NCBI RefSeq assembly: GCF_002914525.1
Contig: NZ_LODW01000054.1
Span: 1 to 64,000, forward strand
DNA: 64,000 nt
Origin: Rhizobium hidalgonense
GTDB lineage: Bacteria > Pseudomonadota > Alphaproteobacteria > Rhizobiales > Rhizobiaceae
Direction of reading: 5' to 3'
Below the pieces are notes generated by a model. The model saw nothing but the letters and a program-made list of their open reading frames with translations. It ran no database searches and had not been told where the DNA came from. Of the stretch, positions 46,179 through 55,490 are shown piece by piece; positions within the stretch are counted from its first letter, which is position 1, and each line of letters begins with the position of its first letter. Made by a program: the position numbers and the translations under genes.

Positions 46179-47579
46179 TCAAACCTCGTCTTCCACACGC
46201 AGCGCCCCCTTCGACCCGGCGATGCGCGCAACCAGATCCGGCAGGCTTTCGACCTCGCTCCAGCGTCCGCCGGAGCCCTTCGGCAGTTCGGTGGAGGCGG
46301 ATGGAAGCAATGCTGCGGAAAAGCCCAGCTTCTCGGCTTCCTTGAGGCGCTGGGCGGTGTGCGCAACCGGCCGGATGGCGCCCGACAGGCTGACTTCGCC
46401 GAAATAGACGCAATCGGCGGGAAGGGCAATACCGGCAAGCGAGGAAACGAGCGCCGAGGCGACGGCGAGATCAGCGGCCGGTTCGGTGATGCGGTAACCG
46501 CCGGCGACATTGAGATAGACGTCGTGCTGGCCGAGCCTGACGCCGCAATGGGCTTCCAGCACGGCCAGGATCATCGACAGCCGGGCCGAATCCCAGCCGA
46601 CCACGGCGCGCCTGGGCGTGCCGAGCGAGGTCGGCGCCACCAGCGCCTGGACTTCGACCAATACCGGGCGCGTGCCCTCCATGCCGGCAAAGACCGCAGC
46701 ACCGGGCGATTTTTCGTTGCGCTCGCCGAGGAAGAGCTCGGACGGATTGGCGACCTCGCGCAGTCCCTTGTCCGACATTTCGAAGACGCCGATCTCGTCG
46801 GTCGGGCCGAAGCGGTTCTTGACCGTGCGCAGGATGCGGTAGTGATGGCCGCGATCGCCCTCGAAATAGAGCACCGCGTCGACCATGTGCTCGACGACGC
46901 GCGGGCCGGCGATCTGCCCGTCCTTGGTCACATGCCCGACGAGCACCATGGCGGCGCCCGTCTGCTTGGCGAAACGGATCATCGCCTGCACGCCGGTGCG
47001 CACCTGTGTCACCGTTCCCGGCGCGGATTCGGCAAGTTCGCTCCACAGCGTCTGGATGGAGTCGATGATGACGAGGTCCGGCCGCTTGCCCTCGGCAAGC
47101 GTTGCCAGAATATCCTCGACATTGGTTTCGGCCGCCAGCATCACGTCGGTATCGGCCGCCGCGAGGCGCTGCGCCCGCAGCCGGACCTGGGCCACGGCTT
47201 CTTCGCCCGAAACGTAGATGATCTTGTGGCCGCGCCGCGCAAGGGCGGCGGCCGCCTGCATCAGCAGCGTCGATTTGCCGATCCCGGGATCGCCGCCGAT
47301 CAGCACCGCCGATCCCCGCACGAAGCCGCCGCCGAGCGCCCGATCGAGCTCCGACATGGCGGTATGGATGCGCGGCGCCTCCTCGATCTCACCCGACAGC
47401 GCCGTCAGCGTCACCGGCCGGCCCTTCTTCGGCGTTTTGCCGGGACCGGAGCCGATCCCGCCCATCGGGTCTTCTTCGACGATAGTGTTCCACTCGCCGC
47501 AGTTCTCGCATTTGCCGGCCCAGCGATTATGAACCGTGCCGCAATTCTGGCAGATGAATTGTGTCCTGGCCTTCGCCAT
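46179..47579 (-). CDS. radA: DNA repair protein RadA
   Basis: 466 residues from ATG 47579 (AAAGAG 8 nt upstream); a TTG one codon earlier is open. N-terminal zinc finger with CQNC and CENC pairs, RecA-like ATPase with GGDPGIGKST (about 97), the RadA-specific KNRFGPTDE motif, and a C-terminal Lon-like domain. It extends and resolves recombination intermediates. The long antisense frame opposite is a shadow. Confidence 0.97.
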   Translation of the reverse strand: MAKARTQFICQNCGTVHNRWAGKCENCGEWNTIVEEDPMGGIGSGPGKTPKKGRPVTLTALSGEIEEAPRIHTAMSELDRALGGGFVRGSAVLIGGDPGIGKSTLLMQAAAALARRGHKIIYVSGEEAVAQVRLRAQRLAAADTDVMLAAETNVEDILATLAEGKRPDLVIIDSIQTLWSELAESAPGTVTQVRTGVQAMIRFAKQTGAAMVLVGHVTKDGQIAGPRVVEHMVDAVLYFEGDRGHHYRILRTVKNRFGPTDEIGVFEMSDKGLREVANPSELFLGERNEKSPGAAVFAGMEGTRPVLVEVQALVAPTSLGTPRRAVVGWDSARLSMILAVLEAHCGVRLGQHDVYLNVAGGYRITEPAADLAVASALVSSLAGIALPADCVYFGEVSLSGAIRPVAHTAQRLKEAEKLGFSAALLPSASTELPKGSGGRWSEVESLPDLVARIAGSKGALRVEDEV

Positions 47580-47743
47580 CAAATACTCTTTCAGTCCGGG
47601 GTCCCGCGTGAAGCAGACGCCTGCTTCATCGAATCATTGTCGTGCCTGAGATAATGGCTATCGCGACGGATCAAAACTAATGATTTTCCCATCAGCGCCT
47701 GCCGTGCCTATCCTTTGCCTCTGCTCATCCTGAACGGTGGAAG

Positions 47744-48379
47744 ATGTTCGATTATTCGCTCGCGCACTGGTTTGCATTTCTCTCGGCCGCGGTTCTGCTG
47801 AACCTCTCACCCGGGCCCGACATCGCCTTCATCCTCGGTCACACGATGAGAGGTGGAAAACGCGCCGGTTTTTCCGCGCTGTTCGGCGTCTGGTCAGGTG
47901 CCTGCCTGCATGTTCTGATGGCAGCGCTCGGCCTTTCCGCCGTGCTGGCCGCTTCCGCCGTGGCTTTCTCCGCGGTTAAATGGATCGGTGCCGTCTATCT
48001 CGTCTGGCTGGGAATCCAGGCTCTGCGCGCCGGCGGCGGCGATGGCCTGATAAAGGCTGCCGGTGAAAAACTGCCAGCCGCAAGGATCTACCGGCAGGGG
48101 ATTCTGGTGTCGCTGCTCAATCCGAAGGTCGCGATTTTCTTCTTGGCTTTCCTGCCGCAATTCGTCGTCGAAGGGGCCGGGCCGGCATGGGCCCAGCTCA
48201 TGCTGCATGGCGGGCTTATCATCGCCGTCGCCGCCTTCGTCGAGCCGCCGCTCGTCCTTCTCGGAGGGCGCCTCGCCGAGGCACTCAGACACAATCAAAA
48301 AATCGGGCTATGGCTCGATCGCGGCCTCGGCGCACTTTTCCTGGCGCTCGGCGTGCGCCTTGCACTGAGCAGCCGCTGA
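47744..48379 (+). CDS. LysE-family amino-acid exporter
   Basis: 211 residues, about six membrane helices. The opening FLSAAVLLNLSPGPDIAFIL with the NLSPGPD motif is the LysE/RhtB signature. Substrate may be lysine, homoserine, threonine or other amino acids. It lies between radA and alr, which are on the other strand, and converges with alr with 8 nt between the stops. Confidence 0.92.
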   Translation: MFDYSLAHWFAFLSAAVLLNLSPGPDIAFILGHTMRGGKRAGFSALFGVWSGACLHVLMAALGLSAVLAASAVAFSAVKWIGAVYLVWLGIQALRAGGGDGLIKAAGEKLPAARIYRQGILVSLLNPKVAIFFLAFLPQFVVEGAGPAWAQLMLHGGLIIAVAAFVEPPLVLLGGRLAEALRHNQKIGLWLDRGLGALFLALGVRLALSSR

Positions 48380-48387
48380 GGGGCGCC

Positions 48388-49554
48388 CTACTCCTCGTCG
48401 GCGACATAGCGCCGTTCGTGGCGCAGGCCCATGCTGGTCAGGATCTCGTAACCGATCGTGCCCGCTGCCCGCGCCACGTCATCCAGCGGCATGTTCTTTC
48501 CGAACAGCTCGACGTAATCTCCGGCGCGCACGGCGTTGTCGGGCAGGTCGGTGATATCGAAGATCGTCAGGTCCATGGTGATCCGGCCGGCGACGGGCAC
48601 CTTGTGTCCGGCGACGAAGCCTTGCCCGCCCTGCGGCACGGCCTGGCGCAGCGGCACGCCGCCGCTCGACTGGCTGCGCATGTAGCCGTCGGCATAACCG
48701 GCGGAGACGATCGCCAGCCGGCTTTTGCGGCCAAGCTGCAGCGCCCGCCCGTAGCTGACCGTTTCGCCGGCCTCGACGCTGCGCACCTGGATGATCCGGG
48801 CTTCCGCCGTTGCGACCGGCCGCATCGGATTGGCCATGCCGCCGACCGCTTCGCCGCCATAAAGCGCGATGCCGGGACGGGTCAGGTCGAAGTGGTAATC
48901 CTCGCCAAGGAAAATCCCGGCCGAGGCGGCAAGGCTTGAATCGATGCCTTCATAGGCGGCGCTAACCCTGCGGAATGATTCGAACTGCCGCCGGTTCATC
49001 GCATGGCCGGGATCGTCGCCGCAGGCGAGATGGCTCATGACGAGCACCGGCGCGAAGCTTGCCGGTCGCGAGACGTCGTCGGCGAGCGCGATCGCATCGT
49101 CCATATGCAGTCCGAGCCGATTGAAGCCGGTATCGACATGCAGGGCGCAGGGATAGTCGCCGTAATCGGCAAGCACCGCCATCCAGAAGGCGAGCTGCTC
49201 GTCGGAAGAAATCACCGGCACCAGATCGTTTTCGAAAAAGCGCCGCTCGGTTCCCGGCCATATGCCTGAGAGCACGAAGATGCGCGCCTCGGGCGCATAA
49301 AGGCGAAGCGTGACACCCTCGTCGACGGTGGCAACGAAGAAATCCCGGGCGCCTGCCATATAGAGCGCTTCACCGGCATCCTCGATGCCCATGCCGTAGG
49401 CATCCGCCTTGACGACCGCTGCGGCGCGCGCCGCACCGGAGCGGCGGGCCATGTCGCGCCAGTTCTCGGTCAGCGCCGTTAGATCGACGGTCAGCCGCAG
49501 GCCCGCAGAAGCGAAAAGATCGTCATCTTCGAAGGGGATGGGAAAATCTGTCAT
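48388..49554 (-). CDS. alr: Alanine racemase
   Basis: 388 residues, fold type III PLP enzyme. The PLP lysine is in AAVVKADAYGMG (about 47), and the second catalytic base, a tyrosine, lies in SAGYADGYMRS (about 275). It interconverts L- and D-alanine for peptidoglycan. Position between dnaB and radA is conserved in alphaproteobacteria. Confidence 0.96.
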   Translation of the reverse strand: MTDFPIPFEDDDLFASAGLRLTVDLTALTENWRDMARRSGAARAAAVVKADAYGMGIEDAGEALYMAGARDFFVATVDEGVTLRLYAPEARIFVLSGIWPGTERRFFENDLVPVISSDEQLAFWMAVLADYGDYPCALHVDTGFNRLGLHMDDAIALADDVSRPASFAPVLVMSHLACGDDPGHAMNRRQFESFRRVSAAYEGIDSSLAASAGIFLGEDYHFDLTRPGIALYGGEAVGGMANPMRPVATAEARIIQVRSVEAGETVSYGRALQLGRKSRLAIVSAGYADGYMRSQSSGGVPLRQAVPQGGQGFVAGHKVPVAGRITMDLTIFDITDLPDNAVRAGDYVELFGKNMPLDDVARAAGTIGYEILTSMGLRHERRYVADEE

Positions 49555-49697
49555 GAATCGCCGTGAAGTAATGGAAGGAAATCGCCTAAGCCAGTCTAGA
49601 GAGCATTATGGCCAAGCGAGGTCACATACCATCCTTTGCCTGTCGCAGGATCACTTTTGTTCAAGACGCGTGCGGGCTTCCGCGATAATCTGACTGG

Positions 49698-50555
49698 ATG
49701 CAGAACGTATCGCAAAAAGAGGCGGCGGAGGCCATGCCGCTTGCGCACGTGGAATCGGCCCGCTTCTGGCGGGATAGCCGCTTCCGCGACATGGAGTGCT
49801 TGAGCGCCACCTTCCTGACGCACGAATATGCGCCGCATGCGCATGACACGTTCAGCATCGGCGCGATCGAAAGCGGCACCCAGATCGCCACTCTCAGCGG
49901 CAGGCGGGAGGAAACCGGTCCGGGCGACCTTTATCTCATCGATCCCGGTGTAATCCATGACGGTGCTCCGGGCGGCGAGGGATACCGCTACCGGATGATC
50001 TATCCCGACATGAAGCTGTTCGTCGATATTCTGGAGGATGTGACCGGCAAAGCCTTCCATGCGACGCCCTCTTTCTCCGGCGGGCTTCCACGCGACCCAC
50101 AGCTCGCCAATGCGTTTCACGCCGCCCATCGAACGCTCGAGGGCAGGGCAGGCGCGCTGGAATCCGATGAAGGAATGTTTTCGGTGCTGGCAGCGATCTT
50201 TGCGCGTCACGGCAGCGCAATCATCGTTCCCGTCGATACGCAGGAACGAAGCGCGGTGGCTCGCGCCCGCGAATACCTCATCGAAAACTTCGACAGCGAT
50301 GTCGGCCTCGAGGAACTGGCCGGGGTGGCGGGTTTGAGCCGCGCTCACCTCATCCGCGCCTTCCGCAAGGAATATCACATCACCCCGCATGCTTTTCTGA
50401 CGGATCGGCGCGTGCAGGTGGCCCGCCGGATGCTGCGGCAGGGGCGCATGCCGGCCGATATTGCGCTTGAATGCGGTTTTGCCGATCAGGCGCATTTCAC
50501 CCGGCACTTCAAGGCGCGCACAGGCGTAACACCCGGCCAATTCCGCGCGGGCTGA
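49698..50555 (+). CDS. AraC-family transcriptional regulator
   Basis: 285 residues. An N-terminal cupin-like AraC binding domain (about 30-160) precedes two helix-turn-helix motifs (EELAGVAGLSRAHLIRAFRK, and PADIALECGFADQAHFTRHF, about 200-275). It lies 68 nt upstream of azlC on the same strand, so it probably controls azlCD in response to an amino acid. That role is inferred. Confidence 0.92.
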   Translation: MQNVSQKEAAEAMPLAHVESARFWRDSRFRDMECLSATFLTHEYAPHAHDTFSIGAIESGTQIATLSGRREETGPGDLYLIDPGVIHDGAPGGEGYRYRMIYPDMKLFVDILEDVTGKAFHATPSFSGGLPRDPQLANAFHAAHRTLEGRAGALESDEGMFSVLAAIFARHGSAIIVPVDTQERSAVARAREYLIENFDSDVGLEELAGVAGLSRAHLIRAFRKEYHITPHAFLTDRRVQVARRMLRQGRMPADIALECGFADQAHFTRHFKARTGVTPGQFRAG

Positions 50556-50622
50556 TCACTTTCGTTCAATACGGCGGTTTCGGGCTGGGCTACTGCTCCG
50601 CAATCTCAATAGGGAGGTTGCC

Positions 50623-51342
50623 ATGTTGCAGCACAGCCGGCCATCCGGCGAATTTCTTGCCGGCGAGTTTTTTGCCGGAATGCGTGCCATTTTTCCGCTT
50701 GTTGTCGCCGTCCTGCCGATCGGCCTGGTCTTCGGCGCGGTTGCGGCCACCAAAGGGCTTTCGCCGCTGGAAACGACGTTGATGAGCGCGCTTGTCTTTG
50801 CCGGCGGTTCGCAATTCGTGGCCATGGACATCTGGACCCATCCGGCAAGCTGGATCGGCATTGGCTTCGCGGCCCTGCTTGTCAATATCCGCCACGTGCT
50901 GATGAGCGCGTCGATCGGCACGAAGATGCAGTCCTTCTCCGGTGTCAAACGGTATATCGCCATGCTCTTTCTCGCAGATGAGCTGTGGGCAATGGCGGAA
51001 TTCCGCGCCGGCGCCGCGCGGCTGACACCGGCCTGGTATGCCGGGATCGTCACGCCATTTTATCTCACCTGGGTTGGCTCGTCGCTCATGGGCGCACTGC
51101 TCGGCGCCTTTCTCGGCGATCCTGCCGTCATCGGCCTCGACTTCGCCTTTCCGGCTGTCTTCATCGTACTGGTCATGGGTTTCTGGAAGGGGCCGGAAAC
51201 CGGCGCCGTCCTTGCCGCCAGTGGTGCCGCATCCGTTGCAGTCCACCATTTCGTGCCGGGGGTCTGGTATATCGCTGCCGGCGCTCTGGCCGGGCTGGCA
51301 ACGGCTCTATGGCAGAGCAGGGTGCGGGAGCAGGCGGCATGA
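50623..51342 (+). CDS. azlC: AzlC-family branched-chain amino-acid exporter, large subunit
   Basis: 239 residues, five or six membrane helices. The family pattern is seen in MRAIFPLVVAVLPIGLVFGA, FAGGSQFVAMDIW and LLVNIRHVLMSAS. With AzlD it forms a two-part exporter of branched-chain amino acids and analogues. The stop overlaps the azlD start by 4 nt. An AAT AGGGAGG box precedes the ATG. Confidence 0.93.
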   Translation: MLQHSRPSGEFLAGEFFAGMRAIFPLVVAVLPIGLVFGAVAATKGLSPLETTLMSALVFAGGSQFVAMDIWTHPASWIGIGFAALLVNIRHVLMSASIGTKMQSFSGVKRYIAMLFLADELWAMAEFRAGAARLTPAWYAGIVTPFYLTWVGSSLMGALLGAFLGDPAVIGLDFAFPAVFIVLVMGFWKGPETGAVLAASGAASVAVHHFVPGVWYIAAGALAGLATALWQSRVREQAA

Positions 51343-51641
51343 CGCTCGACCTCAACACCTTTCTCGCCATCTTCGCAATGGCTGTCGCAACAGTCTTTAC
51401 CCGCGTCAGCGGCCTCGTGTTGATCCGTCATGTCGAGATGAATGAGAGGCGGAGAACGGCGATCGAGGCCATTCCGCCGGCCGTGCTGATGGCGGTCATT
51501 GCCCCGACCGCCTTTGCGGCGGGCTGGGCAGAGACCTTGGCCTGCGCGGTAACGGCAATCGCCGCGCGCCGTCTGCCAATGCTTGTGAGCGTCGTGATCG
51601 GCGTCGCAACGGTTGCGCTGTTGCGGGCCGTCGGCCTCTAA
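51339..51641 (+). CDS. azlD: AzlD-family exporter, small subunit
   Basis: 100 residues from ATG 51339 overlapping azlC (ATGA). Three hydrophobic helices and the ELD-type pattern of AzlD (TVFTRVSGLVLI, EAIPPAVLMAVIAP, RRLPMLVSVVIGV) are present. It completes the AzlCD pair. It converges with dnaB, 24 nt apart. Confidence 0.9.
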   Translation: MTLDLNTFLAIFAMAVATVFTRVSGLVLIRHVEMNERRRTAIEAIPPAVLMAVIAPTAFAAGWAETLACAVTAIAARRLPMLVSVVIGVATVALLRAVGL

Positions 51642-51665
51642 GGAAAATCGACGCGGGAAACCGCG

Positions 51666-53168
51666 TCAATGTTCCTCGTAATGGGTGAAGGATGGATCGG
51701 CGAGATCGGCGAAGCGGGTGAATTCCGACTGGAAGGCGAGCTTCACCGTGCCTGTCGGCCCGTGGCGCTGCTTGGCGATGATGACGTCCGCCGTGCCCTT
51801 TACCTTGTCGAACAGCGCTTCCCATTCCGGATATTTCGGATCCTGGATGTCGCGCGGCTCCGAATTTTTGACGTAGTATTCCTCGCGGAACACGAACAGC
51901 ACGACGTCGGCGTCCTGCTCGATCGAGCCGGATTCGCGAAGGTCGGAGAGCTGCGGCCGCTTGTCGTCGCGGCTTTCGACCTGACGCGAGAGCTGCGACA
52001 GCGCGATGATCGGAACGTTGAGCTCCTTGCCCAGCGCCTTCAGGCCGGTGGTGATCTGGGTGATTTCCTGGACACGGTTGTCGCTGGATTTGCCCGAACC
52101 GGTCATCAGCTGGATGTAGTCGACCACAAGCACGTCGAGGCCGCGCTGGCGCTTGAGACGGCGCGCGCGCGCCGAAAGCTGGGCGATCGAGATGCCGCCG
52201 GTCTGGTCGATATAGAGCGGCACCTTCTGCATCATCATCGAGCAGGCGACGAGCTTTTCGAAGTCGGCGTCGTTGATGTCGCCGCGGCGGATCTTCGAGG
52301 AGGAGACTTCTGTCTGTTCGGAGATGATACGGGTGGCAAGCTGTTCCGACGACATTTCGAGCGAATAGAAGCCGACGACGCCGCCGTTCTTTGCCTTCAT
52401 GCTGCCGTCCGACTGGACTTCGCCTTCGTAGGCGGCGGCGATATTGTAGGCGATGTTGGTCGCCAGCGAGGTCTTGCCCATGCCGGGACGTCCGGCAAGG
52501 ACGATCAAGTCCGAACGCTGCAGGCCGCCCATCTTGGAGTCCAGCGAATGGATGCCGGTGGAAATGCCGGAAAGCCCGCCATCACGTTCCTTGGCGACGG
52601 CCGCCATGTCGATCGCCAGTGCTACCGCATCGTTGAAGGCCTGGAAGCCGCCGTCGTAGCGGCCGTTTTCCGCCAGTTCGAACAGGCGGCGTTCGGTATC
52701 CTCGATCTGCGACTGCGGCGGCATGTCGAGCGGCGCGTCATAAGCGATGTTGACGACGTCCTCGCCGATGGTGATCAGCGCACGGCGCAGCGCTAGGTCA
52801 TAGATCGCCCGGCCGTAATCCTCGGCATTGATGACGGTGACGGCATTGCTGACGAGGCTCGCCAGATATTGCGAAACCGTCATGTCGCCGACCTTCTCGT
52901 CGGCTTTCAGGAAGGTCTTGATCGTCACCGGGTTGGCGATCTTGCCCATGCGGATGATGTCGCCGGCAACCTCGAAGATCTTTCGGTGCAGCGGTTCATA
53001 GAGATGAATCGGCTTCAGGAAGTCGGACACCCGGTAATAGGCGTCGTTGTTCATCAGGATAGCACCCAGAAGCGCCTGCTCGGCTTCGATATTGTTGGGT
53101 GCTTCGCGATAATGCTGCTCCGACGGAGCAACGGCTGCAATCTTTCGAGCGGCGTCGTTCATCATCAT
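51666..53168 (-). CDS. dnaB: Replicative DNA helicase
   Basis: 500 residues from the first of three successive ATG codons (53168, 53165, 53162). The N-terminal helical domain (EQALLGAILMNNDAY) and the RecA-like motor with Walker A AGRPGMGKTSLATN (about 220) and the DYIQLM Walker B are complete. No intein interrupts it. It unwinds DNA ahead of the fork. It lies about 320 nt downstream of rplI in the same direction. Confidence 0.97.
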   Translation of the reverse strand: MMMNDAARKIAAVAPSEQHYREAPNNIEAEQALLGAILMNNDAYYRVSDFLKPIHLYEPLHRKIFEVAGDIIRMGKIANPVTIKTFLKADEKVGDMTVSQYLASLVSNAVTVINAEDYGRAIYDLALRRALITIGEDVVNIAYDAPLDMPPQSQIEDTERRLFELAENGRYDGGFQAFNDAVALAIDMAAVAKERDGGLSGISTGIHSLDSKMGGLQRSDLIVLAGRPGMGKTSLATNIAYNIAAAYEGEVQSDGSMKAKNGGVVGFYSLEMSSEQLATRIISEQTEVSSSKIRRGDINDADFEKLVACSMMMQKVPLYIDQTGGISIAQLSARARRLKRQRGLDVLVVDYIQLMTGSGKSSDNRVQEITQITTGLKALGKELNVPIIALSQLSRQVESRDDKRPQLSDLRESGSIEQDADVVLFVFREEYYVKNSEPRDIQDPKYPEWEALFDKVKGTADVIIAKQRHGPTGTVKLAFQSEFTRFADLADPSFTHYEEH

Positions 53169-53437
53169 CCGTTCTGTCTTTTTCCAGCTCCGGATTTGCA
53201 ATTCCGGACGCGAAAATCAAGAGGCTGCGAAAGGAGCCGGGGCTCGCTTTGCTTAAATCCTGAACGCTGTGCACGTTGTTCGACTTCTCCACAGTCCCGG
53301 GCGACACAAAGGAGAAATACTGCCAGTGTCACCCGCACGACACGGTCTGGGGCCGACTCAGCCCATCCGTTTCGGAGAACATTATTTTAGCGCGATGCCA
53401 TGAGGCACGCAGCAAAAACATCCGGACCATCCCCAAC

Positions 53438-53466
53438 GAAAAAGCCCGGCGCGGTGGCCGGGCTTC
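53438..53466 (-). terminator. Terminator of the rpsF-rpsR-rplI block
   Basis: On the minus strand a 9-bp stem (aagcccggc / gccgggctt) with a 6-nt loop ends in five T. It lies about 26 nt after the rplI stop, so dnaB needs its own promoter. Confidence 0.85.
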
Positions 53467-53491
53467 CCTCACGCGGATTGCTCCGGCGATA

Positions 53492-54070
53492 TTATGCTTC
53501 GTCTTCGTCGACGCCGTCGGCTTCCGGATCGAAGAAATCTTCCGGACGCAGAGCGTCTTCGTCGACGCCGTAGATCGCGTCGACCGAGGTGAGTTCTTCA
53601 CCCTTGGCCTGGCGCTCTGCCTCTTCGGCGGAACGGGCAACGTTCAGCTCGACATGGATTTCGACTTCGGCATGCAGCTGCAGTTCGACCTTGTGCAGGC
53701 CGATCGCCTTGATCGGCGTGTTCAGGTGAACCTGGTTGCGTCCGATGTTGAAGCCTTCGGCGGCGAGGATTTCGACGACGTCACGGGCAGCAACCGAGCC
53801 GTAGAGCTGGCCGGTTTCGCCAGCGGAGCGCACGACGATGAAGGACTTGCCGTCGAGAACGTCGGCGACCTTCTGGGCTTCCGACTTGCGCTCGAGGTTG
53901 CGGGCTTCGAGCGTCGCACGCTCGGCTTCGAAGCGGGTCTTGTTGGCGGCGTTGGCGCGCAGCGCCTTGCCGAGCGGCAGCAGGTAGTTACGGGCAAAGC
54001 CGTCGCGAACCTTTACGGTTTCGCCCATCTGGCCGAGCTTGGAGATGCGTTCGAGAAGAATGACGTCCAT
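53492..54070 (-). CDS. rplI: 50S ribosomal protein L9
   Basis: 192 residues. The N-terminal domain ([28 protein letters not shown]) and central helix are standard. The C-terminal end is longer than in E. coli (149) and carries a highly acidic tail ([15 protein letters not shown]) common in rhizobia. It binds 23S rRNA near the L1 stalk. AAAGG precedes the ATG. The DUF2232 gene is 22 nt upstream. Confidence 0.97.
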   Translation of the reverse strand: MDVILLERISKLGQMGETVKVRDGFARNYLLPLGKALRANAANKTRFEAERATLEARNLERKSEAQKVADVLDGKSFIVVRSAGETGQLYGSVAARDVVEILAAEGFNIGRNQVHLNTPIKAIGLHKVELQLHAEVEIHVELNVARSAEEAERQAKGEELTSVDAIYGVDEDALRPEDFFDPEADGVDEDEA

Positions 54071-54092
54071 TTTCTTTTACCTTTCTTGTGTC

Positions 54093-55079
54093 TTAGATTT
54101 TCGTGTCGGATTGTTTGGGGGCATCGGCATCTTTCGTCGGGGTCAGCGCGATCGCCTTGCGCGTATCGCTGAGACCGAGGACGAGGATGAGGAAAGCTGG
54201 CAGCAGCATGAGCATCGAAGCCAGGTAGCTGAGGATGAGGGCCGGTATGCGCCAGTCCTTGCCGCGCGTGCGGAAATGCAGCGAGGCGAAACCGGAAAGC
54301 ATGAAGCCGGCGCCGAAGGCGCCAATCACGGTGGCGCCGACCAGCGCCGGCACGCCGCCGAAGAAGCAGGCGGCAAGCCCGGCGAGGAAAATGAAGATCG
54401 AGTTGCGGTTCATGCGCAGCGACGAGGGGATGTCCTCGCGTGGGCGAAGGCCCTTGCCGGACGCTGCGACGATGCGCACGGCGAAATAATAGGCGGCAAA
54501 CAGCATGCTCACCCACATGCCGCCCTGCAAAGCCGGCAGCATCAGCAGGATCAGCGACTTGGTCTGCGCGGTCGCTGCCGGATCGGGCATGAACTCCGGC
54601 TGCTGCTGCTTGAGCGAGGTGATCAGCAGATCGACGATCGGATCGGTGATCTCGGGCCCGTAGCCGATCATCACGCCGATGACGATGACGGCGATCGTCA
54701 CGAGGCCGCAGAGATGCAGCAGGATATCGGAGAGCGGATACCAGGCAAGCAGATGGTCTGGGCCGCCGAGTTCGGAGGCGGGACGCGCGAGATTGGCGAG
54801 ATGGCTGAGCCAGCCGGCCGGCAGCAGCGTCACCAGCGTCATGATCAGCGCGAAGGACGGCGAAATGGCGATCGCGCCGAGTGCTGCTGCCGTGACCACG
54901 GCAGCGACCGCGGCGGCATTGCCCCAGCCGAGACCGACGATCAGGATCGGCAGCGCCGAGGCCGTATAGAGCAGCGCGCTGAAAAACGACGGCTGCATGC
55001 TCGCGCCCAACACCAGCAGGGCAGCGGTCAATCCGGCGAGTGCGCCGATCAGCAGCGTTTTAAGGTTCGGTCGGTTCAA
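54093..55079 (-). CDS. DUF2232 membrane protein
   Basis: 328 residues with about eight membrane helices (first near 10-30, last near 285-310). The family sits between rpsR and rplI in many alphaproteobacteria, which the order here shows. Function unknown. The C-terminus is charged and short. Confidence 0.88.
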   Translation of the reverse strand: MNRPNLKTLLIGALAGLTAALLVLGASMQPSFFSALLYTASALPILIVGLGWGNAAAVAAVVTAAALGAIAISPSFALIMTLVTLLPAGWLSHLANLARPASELGGPDHLLAWYPLSDILLHLCGLVTIAVIVIGVMIGYGPEITDPIVDLLITSLKQQQPEFMPDPAATAQTKSLILLMLPALQGGMWVSMLFAAYYFAVRIVAASGKGLRPREDIPSSLRMNRNSIFIFLAGLAACFFGGVPALVGATVIGAFGAGFMLSGFASLHFRTRGKDWRIPALILSYLASMLMLLPAFLILVLGLSDTRKAIALTPTKDADAPKQSDTKI

Positions 55080-55191
55080 GGTCGCTGTCCTGCTTCATCA
55101 AGCAGTTAGAGGATGTTGCTGAATCGAATTCAGAAACGTCTCAACATGGGTTTTAAGAGTTCCGATCCACGCCCATCGCGGAAGGGAGGCA

Positions 55192-55216
55192 ACCCCCAGA
55201 TCAGCGATCTGGGGGT
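55192..55216 (-). promoter_or_regulatory. Strong hairpin between rpsR and the DUF2232 gene
   Basis: A perfect 11-bp stem (acccccagatc / gatctgggggt) with a 3-nt loop lies 12 nt after the rpsR stop. No T-run follows on the minus strand, so partial termination or protection of the upstream mRNA end is more likely than full termination. Confidence 0.5.
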
Positions 55217-55227
55217 CACATATTCGA

Positions 55228-55476
55228 TTAGGCTACGACGTAGGGCAGCAGGCCGAGGAAACGGGCGCGCTTGATCGCCTGGGCGAGTTCGCGCTGCTTC
55301 TTCTGTGAAACGGCCGTGATGCGCGACGGAACGATCTTGCCGCGCTCGGAAATGTAGCGCTGCAGCAGACGGACGTCCTTGTAGTCGATCCGCGGCGCGT
55401 TGGCGCCGGAGAACGGGCAGGTCTTGCGACGGCGATGGAACGGGCGGCGGACCGGAGCAGAGGAAGTTTCAGACAT
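55228..55476 (-). CDS. rpsR: 30S ribosomal protein S18
   Basis: 82 residues, usual length. Basic N-terminus with KTCPFSG, then [20 protein letters not shown] and the [20 protein letters not shown] core that pairs with S6. The single cysteine is typical of the C+ form of S18. It lies 14 nt after rpsF. Confidence 0.98.
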   Translation of the reverse strand: MSETSSAPVRRPFHRRRKTCPFSGANAPRIDYKDVRLLQRYISERGKIVPSRITAVSQKKQRELAQAIKRARFLGLLPYVVA

Positions 55477-55490
55477 ATCTCAGATCTCCC

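Noticed and set aside
45369..47654. 761-residue open frame antisense to cvpA and radA
   Set aside because: It crosses two well-supported genes and a palindromic repeat on the other strand. High GC at third positions explains its length.
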